DNA of 8,233 nt from Bacteriovoracaceae bacterium. GTDB taxonomy: Bacteria > Bdellovibrionota > UBA1018. Numbering within the stretch: the first letter of the stretch is position 1; each line of letters begins with the position of its first letter. Shown here one piece after another: positions 1 to 5,131 of the stretch. The stretch spans positions 1 to 8,233 of the forward strand of contig JAHFAB010000069.1 of NCBI GenBank assembly GCA_023250795.1, in the 5' to 3' direction. Under the pieces are notes generated by a model. That model was not told where the DNA came from and did not search any database. It saw only the letters and a program-made list of their open reading frames with translations. A program made the position numbers and the translations under genes.

Positions 1-2
1 TC

Positions 3-317
3 CTCGAGTTTAACGCCGAAACTCATGAAGGCTACTCCAAAGAAGAAGTAGTGGATAGTCAATTGGCCGCCGAAAGAGGCGATGACGACGCAAAAACGGA
101 GCGGATTTTCAAAGCTAAGTCTTTAGATGGAAAAGTGAGAGTCCAACTGGAGTTTGCTTCTCTCACTGAAAAAGACGATCGTATTGGTGTTGCTGAAGCT
201 GAAGATCACGTAGTTCAGGATGAAAAACTCGGTGGAATGCATTTGCCCCCCAAGATTCGATTTTTAGAGAAGATCGCAAACAGTGCTTTTCATGATTTTT
301 TTGAGAAGTATAAGTAG
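3..317 (+). CDS. 3' end of an unrecognised acidic protein (5' truncated)
   Basis: The reading frame is open from the window edge (frame beginning at base 3) to a TAG at 315-317, so about 104 C-terminal residues are visible. A GTG at 51 is a possible internal start, but nothing resembling a Shine-Dalgarno sequence precedes it and the frame stays open upstream, so this is more likely the tail of a longer gene. The visible part is rich in charged residues, with acidic stretches (RGDDDAKTE, VAEAEDHVVQDE), and ends in an amphipathic stretch (FLEKIANSAFHDFFEKYK) that could form a helix. I see no signal peptide, membrane segment or family motif and do not recognise the protein. It converges on the desaturase-COQ4 gene with only 12 bp between the stop codons and no obvious hairpin terminator. 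Confidence 0.6.
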   Translation, partial: LEFNAETHEGYSKEEVVDSQLAAERGDDDAKTERIFKAKSLDGKVRVQLEFASLTEKDDRIGVAEAEDHVVQDEKLGGMHLPPKIRFLEKIANSAFHDFFEKYK

Positions 318-329
318 ATTTGGCACAAA

Positions 330-2012
330 TTAAATACATGGGTATGCATTATGTGTTAGCCCGACTTTGTTTCGTAATTCAACAATGGGTTCATTCAGAA
401 GTCTTTCCCAGGGGATCCCAAGCAAGAATTTTGCTTCTTTTCCTCGTTTGAATTCAAACAAAATTGAATCCATTAGTTTTTCTATTTCCTTGGGCGAATC
501 TCGGAGTATGTTGAGAATGCCCGCAGAAATCAATACTGCCGGAAGCCCTGTCTTGAGTTGTCCTAGGGCGAATGCCTGAATGGCGATTTCGTCGTGCGTG
601 GTGATCCCATAGCCAAGAAGTACATGCCAAATATCGTGAGTTTGTCGCATTCTCAAACCGATATAGGATCGAGCATCTTTCATCGGAATTCGTGGATAAA
701 AATCAGATTTCAGGTGATGGGTTTTGAGATGACAACCGAGCTCATAACCGAGGCTGGCAGAAGGGTAGAGGAGTAACTGGTCAGTTTGAGGCAATTCTGG
801 ATGAAACTCCTCATTGTAAAGTGAAGCGAAGCCCTCATCTGCAAAGGCTCTATCGAGCAATACTTGTACAAGTGCCTTATTCGGCGAGTTCATTCCAAGA
901 TCGGTCAATTGAAATATCTTATCCGTACGATTGAAATCTTTGGCAATAGCTACATACGCTAATCCCATGCGCATTCGATTTAGTGTTGAAATAAATAGAG
1001 CAGAAAGTGCTGAAAAAAGCGAACCGTTCTCCGTCTGGTGATAAACTGAATTGGCAGGGAGGAGTTTCATGAGCCGGCGATGAGCCGTCGCCATGTTGTG
1101 ATAGGGAAGAAGAGGGAAGAGGTGGTGCAAAGCATGAAACCTTTGTCCCACGGGCGCCCAGAGTTCAGTGAGTAAAGGAAATCGGCCGGGAGTATTATAC
1201 GAATCCAAAATTATTCCGTTCGTATCCGTTGAAGTACCATCACTCTGATAACGATGAAGGGTTAGGCCCTGAACTGTGTTTAGAAGTGCCATACCTGAAG
1301 CGATCAAAAAATATTGTAAGAAAAAACCTGGCGAAATAACATGGAGAATCAGTAAGAATACTGACAATAGCACTATTGAGGTGCAACCAAGCTCTTGCAC
1401 GAGCCACTCTCTTCGTGTTTTTCCAGTTGGTCTATCAATACGAAAAGAAGGGTTCATTGCAGCTGAAGAAAACCTTGTTTCTACTGTTGTTCTCCATGAA
1501 GAACGGACAAATGAGAGTGGGCCGACTAATCCGTAACGGAGAGTGAGAATAAAAGGAAACAAAAGACTCGATAATATGAATACAATAATTCGGAAAGGAT
1601 GTTTGTGAGCAAAAGGAATGTATTCTCCATCATTTGCCGTTCCATAGGTATTTCTCTGGTGATGTACTCGGTGGCTGTTTTCATAGAAAAAGAGGGGAAT
1701 TAAGAATGGACAACCGATGAGAAGATAGTGGAGTAGGCGAATTTTCCCGGATTTTGTAGAGTTAAGATGAATAATGGGATGGATTAAGGTCAATCCTCTG
1801 TAAAATAATAGAGCAGAAATAAGAAGCATAAGAATTTTTGAAGATCCCCATGAAAAATGAAGTGCAGTCAAAAAAATGACCCACCCTCCGATTCCACTGA
1901 GGATCAAATCTAAAAAATAAGTTTCGTGTTTAACCTCAAAAAGGTCCTGAATTATGTTCTTAGAGGTTTCGTAGTCAAAAACTGATCCGGTTTGTGTTAC
2001 CTGAGCTTTCAT
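330..2012 (-). CDS. Fatty-acid-desaturase-type membrane domain fused to a COQ4-like domain
   Basis: This 560-residue protein has two parts. Residues about 30-330 are a membrane-bound diiron desaturase/hydroxylase domain with hydrophobic segments near 33-52, 58-77, 92-110, 142-160 and 211-250. It carries all three histidine boxes: H78-PII-H82 (HxxxH), H114-RV-H117-H118 (HxxHH) and H293-AL-H296-H297 (HxxHH), followed by the LFPLLPYHN stretch common in bacterial desaturases. Residues about 358-560 match COQ4: a YPSASLGYELGCHL segment, the metal motif H459-D-I-W-H463 with E475 exactly 11 residues on (HDxxHx11E), LKTGLPAVL, and the family-typical tail GIPWERLLNEPIVELRNKVG. In eukaryotes COQ4 acts in ubiquinone synthesis at ring carbon 1; bacterial homologues also occur where ubiquinone is absent. 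The fusion suggests oxidation of a lipid or prenyl-quinone held by the COQ4 domain, but the substrate is unknown. Both domains look intact. The ATG at 2012 has no strong Shine-Dalgarno close by. The gene is divergent from the DEGS-like gene. Confidence 0.88.
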   Translation of the reverse strand: MKAQVTQTGSVFDYETSKNIIQDLFEVKHETYFLDLILSGIGGWVIFLTALHFSWGSSKILMLLISALLFYRGLTLIHPIIHLNSTKSGKIRLLHYLLIGCPFLIPLFFYENSHRVHHQRNTYGTANDGEYIPFAHKHPFRIIVFILSSLLFPFILTLRYGLVGPLSFVRSSWRTTVETRFSSAAMNPSFRIDRPTGKTRREWLVQELGCTSIVLLSVFLLILHVISPGFFLQYFLIASGMALLNTVQGLTLHRYQSDGTSTDTNGIILDSYNTPGRFPLLTELWAPVGQRFHALHHLFPLLPYHNMATAHRRLMKLLPANSVYHQTENGSLFSALSALFISTLNRMRMGLAYVAIAKDFNRTDKIFQLTDLGMNSPNKALVQVLLDRAFADEGFASLYNEEFHPELPQTDQLLLYPSASLGYELGCHLKTHHLKSDFYPRIPMKDARSYIGLRMRQTHDIWHVLLGYGITTHDEIAIQAFALGQLKTGLPAVLISAGILNILRDSPKEIEKLMDSILFEFKRGKEAKFLLGIPWERLLNEPIVELRNKVGLTHNAYPCI

Positions 2013-2155
2013 AGGTGAAAACTTAGCTGAATTACCTCTGTTTTAGCTATGAAATAGGTCGACACAATTTACACATTTCCGTCAGTTCTAAATCCCATAG
2101 TTCAATTCATTTTGTGTATATTTCTAATGGTCCTAAAAATGGACAGGGAATTTTT
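2013..2155. promoter_or_regulatory. Shared divergent intergenic region of the two desaturase genes
   Basis: These 143 bp separate two divergently transcribed lipid-enzyme genes and must hold both promoters. Only weak candidates are visible. On the minus strand, TTGTGT and TAAAAC lie 16 bp apart upstream of the desaturase-COQ4 gene. On the plus strand, TTTACA and TAAATC lie only 15 bp apart. TTAGCT occurs twice as a direct repeat exactly 20 bp apart (2023 and 2043), and TACACA (2070-2075) is mirrored by TGTGTA (2113-2118). These short matches could be chance. No riboswitch or terminator structure is evident. Confidence 0.35.
2145..2149 (+). promoter_or_regulatory. Ribosome binding site deciding the DEGS-like start
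   Basis: AGGGA lies 6 nt before the ATG at 2156 (AGGGAATTTTTATG). This favours the ATG over the in-frame GTG at 2114, which has no purine-rich sequence in front and would add 14 residues (MYISNGPKNGQGIF) with no counterpart in the family. Confidence 0.7.
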
Positions 2156-3091
2156 ATGAACAATTCTACAGTGAAAGAAAATGGGCAGGATCAGACATTT
2201 CATAGGAATCGAGTACGCGCTATCTTATTAAAACATCCAGAAATTCAGAATCATTTTGGACCAGACTCATTTTCCTTGTTTTGGATTGTTGCCCTGGTTT
2301 TGTTGCAGATCACTATGGCAGCCTTTCTTAGGGGATCTTCTTGGGTTTTGATCATTGGAACCGCTTATCTATTTGGTGCATTTGTAAGCCACGGTTTGAT
2401 GGTCCTCGTCCATGATGCTACTCATTATCTTATTAGCAAACACAGATGGGTCAATCGCTTGAGTATTTATTTTGCCAATTTGCCCGGTATTCTCCCCTAT
2501 GCTGAGAGTTTTCGTATTTTTCATATGCAACATCATGCCAAACTCGGAGATCCAATAGAGGATTTGGATGTGCCTGGAGCTAGAGAAAATGATTGGTTAA
2601 AAAAGAGTCCTCTCCACCGTGCTTTCTGGATTACATTTTACTTTTTGTTTATTTCATCTCGTATTTTTAGACTTTCTGAAAGTAAGACTGGGCACTCAGG
2701 AATATTCATTAACATATTAGTGCAGATTTTTTTTAGTATGGCTGTTGCCCATTTTCTTGGACTACATGCGCTTCTTTACTTGGCTCTATCGTTTTTTTTC
2801 AGCGTTGGGCCACATCCATTGGGTGCACGTTGGATTCAGGAGCACTCACTTGCTTCGGAAAAGCAACCCACTTTTTCATACTATGGACCACTCAATGCTT
2901 TGAGTTTCAATATGGGTTACCATTTAGAGCATCACGATTTTCCAATGGTTCCATGGTCAAAACTTACGAAAGTTCATAAAATAGCACACGAATTTTATGA
3001 TTCTATGGATTCATTTTCCTCCTGGAGTGGTCTTGTGATGAGGTTTATCTGGAGGGGGCCTCAGCAAAAAAATGACTGTATTTCAATCTAG
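2156..3091 (+). CDS. Sphingolipid delta-4 desaturase (DEGS/DES1)-like membrane desaturase
   Basis: This 311-residue integral membrane protein is close in length to animal DEGS1 (about 323). It follows that family along its whole length, judged from memory of the family sequence: an N-terminal RAILLKHPEI (compare REILAKYPEI); box 1 H86-DAT-H90; FANLPGILPY; box 2 H123-MQ-H126-H127 in FHMQHHAKLGD; a D-L-D-V-P segment; H220-P with EH near 230; and the diagnostic FSYYGPLNALSFNMGYH(L)EHHDFP with box 3 H256-LE-H259-H260. Eukaryotic members use diiron-bound oxygen and cytochrome b5 electrons to put the 4,5-trans double bond into dihydroceramide, sometimes with C4 hydroxylation. No cytochrome b5 domain is fused here. 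By inference it desaturates or hydroxylates a ceramide or another long-chain membrane lipid. No sphingolipid synthesis gene (serine palmitoyltransferase, ceramide synthase) is in the window. Its stop codon overlaps that of the convergent nucleotidyltransferase gene. Confidence 0.9.
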   Translation: MNNSTVKENGQDQTFHRNRVRAILLKHPEIQNHFGPDSFSLFWIVALVLLQITMAAFLRGSSWVLIIGTAYLFGAFVSHGLMVLVHDATHYLISKHRWVNRLSIYFANLPGILPYAESFRIFHMQHHAKLGDPIEDLDVPGARENDWLKKSPLHRAFWITFYFLFISSRIFRLSESKTGHSGIFINILVQIFFSMAVAHFLGLHALLYLALSFFFSVGPHPLGARWIQEHSLASEKQPTFSYYGPLNALSFNMGYHLEHHDFPMVPWSKLTKVHKIAHEFYDSMDSFSSWSGLVMRFIWRGPQQKNDCISI

Positions 3092-3609
3092 ATTTCCTGG
3101 TCAAAAATTTCTTCTACAAAAAACTGCGTTTTTGCAGGGATCGTGTGATCAGGATAATATTTTTGAATAATACTAAAGACTGATTTTGCGCTTTGAAGTT
3201 TTAATATTCGAATGAGCAATTTTAGATCATCTGCATCTTTGGTGTCAATTCGGGCACTAAAGGCTTTCATAGCTAACATGTACTCAGGCTCAGGTGTCCA
3301 AACTCTTAGTCCAGGGATATCCATCAAAATGGTTTTATTTTTTGGATTTCCAGGCAGGAACCCCTTTACTCCATCATTGAGCCAGTCCTCTGGCAAATCT
3401 TCCTCAGATGCAATTTCTCGAACTACCTTTCTTATGGTATCACTGGGTTTAAAGATCGCATCAATATCCTTCGTTGATGTCCGGGTATCGTAGGCTAAAA
3501 CCATTGCTGCACCATCTACAATTCCAACTTCTCCCAATGTGCCACGTTTTAGCAATCTACTTCCAACTTTATTGAGCAGTTTCTCAATTCTCTTTTTCGT
3601 AAATTTCAT
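3088..3609 (-). CDS. DUF6036/AbiEii-like nucleotidyltransferase, likely toxin of a TA-type pair
   Basis: This 173-residue protein has the minimal Pol-beta-like nucleotidyltransferase plan. An N-terminal helix (about 5-22) is followed by VDGAAMVLAYDTRTSTKDIDAIF (31-53). In it, GAAM replaces the usual GGAA/GGAAM loop and D48-I-D50 is the metal-binding DxD pair. A third strand follows (KTILMDIPGLRVW, 92-104). The family's helical signature is PEPEYMLAMKAFSAR (106-120) with D125, D127 and D128, matching the 'PE-LLAMK-LAAR--D--D' pattern of AbiEii/DUF6036 proteins. Related enzymes nucleotidylate or otherwise inactivate RNA or protein targets; the target here is unknown. The first loop glycine is replaced by Asp32, so activity should not be assumed. 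The gene starts 2 nt after the upstream partner's stop with no good Shine-Dalgarno, which suggests translational coupling. It could instead be a chromosomal housekeeping member of the family. Confidence 0.78.
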   Translation of the reverse strand: MKFTKKRIEKLLNKVGSRLLKRGTLGEVGIVDGAAMVLAYDTRTSTKDIDAIFKPSDTIRKVVREIASEEDLPEDWLNDGVKGFLPGNPKNKTILMDIPGLRVWTPEPEYMLAMKAFSARIDTKDADDLKLLIRILKLQSAKSVFSIIQKYYPDHTIPAKTQFFVEEIFDQEI

Positions 3610-3611
3610 TT

Positions 3612-4103
3612 TTATACTCGGCTCATAAAATTATCTAAAACATAAATATTATTTTTCCTAAAGGCCAGTGTGGCATCTCTCAGAGCTATTGCATAAAGAC
3701 TCTTAATGCCCGATACAAACCACGGTTCTTGGAGAAAGGCCTGTTTTGTTAACCATCCTTTTATCTTCAGTCCATGATCTAGACAAACTTGGATGCAAAT
3801 TGATTGAAGAAGAGCATACATTTTAGGGTTTGGGCTTAATTTTTTAGGATCTTTTTTTACAAGCAAGTGAGATGGGCGTCTTCTGAACCCATCTACAAAA
3901 TTAAAAAATGAAACTCTCCAGTCTTCGTTAAGCTTCACCTCTTTCATGGCATCGTAAGCAGATAATTCTCGAAAGGTTTTTTCCTTTCTGGGTCTCCCTC
4001 CCAAATTACCGTTTATTCTAGAGGACCGAGCTTTAGCATCTGAGGTTACAGATCCTCCACGTTTACCAATTTCTGCTAAATACTGTTTTATGACCCTGTC
4101 CAT
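3612..4103 (-). CDS. Conserved basic protein with AT-hook-like motif, putative antitoxin/regulator partner
   Basis: This 163-residue protein is basic at its N-terminus: GKRGG at 13-17, then a stretch rich in Lys, Arg and Ser leading to NLGGRPRKEK (33-42), an AT-hook-like DNA-binding element. The middle (60-80) is positively charged (FRRRPSHLLVKK). The C-terminal part (about 115-163) has a conserved-looking block, QEPWFVSGIKSLYAIALRD then FRKNNIYVLDNFMSRV, which resembles a tail I associate with uncharacterised proteins encoded before DUF6036 nucleotidyltransferases. There is no membrane segment or signal peptide. It is the first gene of a tight two-gene operon, as an antitoxin usually is. Its 5' region carries a TATAAT box, a palindrome and direct repeats suited to autoregulation. 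The antitoxin role is inferred from position and the DNA-binding-like N-terminus, not from a recognised fold. Confidence 0.65.
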   Translation of the reverse strand: MDRVIKQYLAEIGKRGGSVTSDAKARSSRINGNLGGRPRKEKTFRELSAYDAMKEVKLNEDWRVSFFNFVDGFRRRPSHLLVKKDPKKLSPNPKMYALLQSICIQVCLDHGLKIKGWLTKQAFLQEPWFVSGIKSLYAIALRDATLAFRKNNIYVLDNFMSRV

Positions 4104-4112
4104 AATTAATAA

Positions 4113-4130
4113 TAACCTAAGCAGGTTAGG
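4113..4130. repeat. Nested palindrome in the leader of the TA-type operon
   Basis: TAACCT-AAGC-AGGTTA (4113-4128) is a perfect 6-bp inverted repeat with a 4-nt centre. The overlapping CCTAA-GCAGG-TTAGG (4116-4130) forms a second inverted repeat. It lies 9 bp upstream of the ATG at 4103 and just downstream of the TATAAT box, so it sits where a repressor (for example the first gene's product) would block transcription. As RNA it could form a stem-loop near the start codon, which otherwise has no Shine-Dalgarno sequence. Confidence 0.55.
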
Positions 4131-4141
4131 ATGTAAAGGTC

Positions 4142-4147
4142 ATTATA
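4142..4147 (-). promoter_or_regulatory. Candidate -10 box of the TA-type operon
   Basis: ATTATA on the plus strand reads TATAAT on the minus strand, a perfect sigma-70 -10 consensus. Transcription would start near 4135, giving a leader of about 30 nt that contains the palindrome. No TTGACA-like -35 lies 16-18 bp upstream; that position is occupied by the 12-bp direct repeats, so the promoter may depend on a factor bound there. Confidence 0.4.
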
Positions 4148-4181
4148 TCTCTCCTGGTATCTCTCCTGATATCTCACTTGA
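4146..4181. repeat. Three tandem 12-bp direct repeats (TATCTCTCCTGR)
   Basis: TATCTCTCCTGG (4146-4157), TATCTCTCCTGA (4158-4169) and TATCTCACTTGA (4170-4181) are head-to-tail copies. Copies 1 and 2 differ by one base, copies 2 and 3 by two. A degenerate continuation (TTCTCATCTCGT) may follow. The array overlaps the candidate -10 and -35 zone of the minus-strand operon and lies 36-71 bp upstream of the ygfZ ATG. A 12-bp period places the sites on nearly the same face of the helix, as expected for a cooperatively bound regulator. Confidence 0.6.
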
Positions 4182-4216
4182 TTCTCATCTCGTTCTCCAG
4201 TAGGTTTATCTGACGA

Positions 4217-5131
4217 ATGGTTTACTTATTCAAGCCTACTCCACATTTGCAATGGTCTTTGGTTTCTCTTGAAGGCCCTGATGTTTTAGATTTTTTACAG
4301 CGACTCAGTACGGTCAATGTGAAAGCCTTAAAATCAAACCAAGAAGCTCCAGGGTGTTTTCTGAGTGCAACTGGGAAAATTCAGGCTTTTTTCTGGCTTT
4401 GGCCTGTTTTAGAGGGAAGTGGTTCTCAATACATTATATTCGAATTTGATGCAGGTCCTGACGGTATTTGGAAAGAAAAGCTCCTCGGTTTTATCGGCCA
4501 ATATACTTTTGCTGAAAAGATGAAATTGAAAATTCCAGAGAAGGGAAGTTTAGAGTGTTGCTGGATTTTTGTTGAAAAAGAAGAGTTTCAGTGGGCATCT
4601 CTGCCAGATGTCCATATCTTTTCCCATGGAGACCGAGATTATGGGATCTCGTGGTTTAGCGTATGGGGAGAGCCTCAGGCTTTGGCTCTGTGGAAAGAAA
4701 AGAATTTTATGACGGCACAAAAACAGGCGCAGGCACAGGAAATTTCGTTTGAAAAAATAGAAGAATGGAGAATTACGCACCTCACCCCACGTGTGGGCTA
4801 TGAAATTACAGAGTCTACTAATCCTTTAGAAATTGGATTGAAAAGAGCAGTCTCAGAAAACAAAGGCTGTTATCCTGGGCAAGAGGTGATTGAGAAAATC
4901 GTAGCTCTGGGATCTCCGAGTCGGAGATTGGTTTTGATACAGGGTGTGGGAGATGCCCCGGTACGCGGACAGAAGATCGATGTTGGAGAAGTGACCAGTT
5001 CTTTGAGCCAGGATGGAAAATTTTCTGTACTTGCATTTGTTGGAAAGATTTCTGCAAAAGAAGGGTCTCAAGTTAAACTCAGTTCCGGGAAAGAAGCTAT
5101 GATTGTGAGAGTTGCGTCGTATGAGATTTAA
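4217..5131 (+). CDS. ygfZ: YgfZ/GcvT-family folate-binding protein
   Basis: This 304-residue cytosolic protein of the YgfZ/GcvT-like family helps maintain or repair certain iron-sulfur enzymes with tetrahydrofolate and is linked to tRNA modification (MiaB activity) in E. coli. The diagnostic motif KGCYPGQE is at 216-223, with the conserved cysteine at C218 (counterpart of E. coli C228), in the context LKRAVSENKGCYPGQEVIEKI. The N-terminal domain opens with the family-like LVSLEGPDVLDFLQRLSTVNV (15-35) and GCFLSATGKIQAFFW (46-60). The C-terminal segment (about 235-304) is the small barrel domain. A Gln/Ala run, KQAQAQE, lies near 169-175. The ATG at 4217 is the only sensible start, although upstream purines (AGTAGG) are about 12 nt away, so initiation may be weak. 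The gene overlaps the next by 11 bp, indicating a shared transcript. Confidence 0.9.
   Translation: MVYLFKPTPHLQWSLVSLEGPDVLDFLQRLSTVNVKALKSNQEAPGCFLSATGKIQAFFWLWPVLEGSGSQYIIFEFDAGPDGIWKEKLLGFIGQYTFAEKMKLKIPEKGSLECCWIFVEKEEFQWASLPDVHIFSHGDRDYGISWFSVWGEPQALALWKEKNFMTAQKQAQAQEISFEKIEEWRITHLTPRVGYEITESTNPLEIGLKRAVSENKGCYPGQEVIEKIVALGSPSRRLVLIQGVGDAPVRGQKIDVGEVTSSLSQDGKFSVLAFVGKISAKEGSQVKLSSGKEAMIVRVASYEI

Noticed and set aside
1276..1536. Plus-strand 86-codon frame opposite the desaturase domain
   Set aside because: It is antisense to conserved desaturase sequence and has no recognisable protein features.
2114..2155. GTG start extending the DEGS-like protein by 14 residues
   Set aside because: No ribosome binding site precedes it, whereas ATG 2156 has AGGGA at a 6-nt distance and the extension has no family counterpart.
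3119..3137. AAAAAC-TGC-GTTTTT / CTGC-GTTTTT-GCAG hairpin after the DEGS-like gene as a terminator
   Set aside because: The stem is short or mostly A-U, the T-run forms part of the stem itself, and it lies inside the coding region of the nucleotidyltransferase.
4721..4740. CAGGCGCAGGCACAGG-type short repeat in ygfZ
   Set aside because: It simply encodes a Gln/Ala run (KQAQAQE) and is too short to be a mobile or regulatory repeat.
4550..5071. Minus-strand open frames opposite ygfZ
   Set aside because: They lie wholly inside a well-supported ygfZ coding region, show no family motif and have biased, shadow-like composition.
5112..5120. TTG start three codons before ATG 5121
   Set aside because: TTG is a rare start and the GAGAG purines would directly abut it; spacing suits ATG 5121 better.
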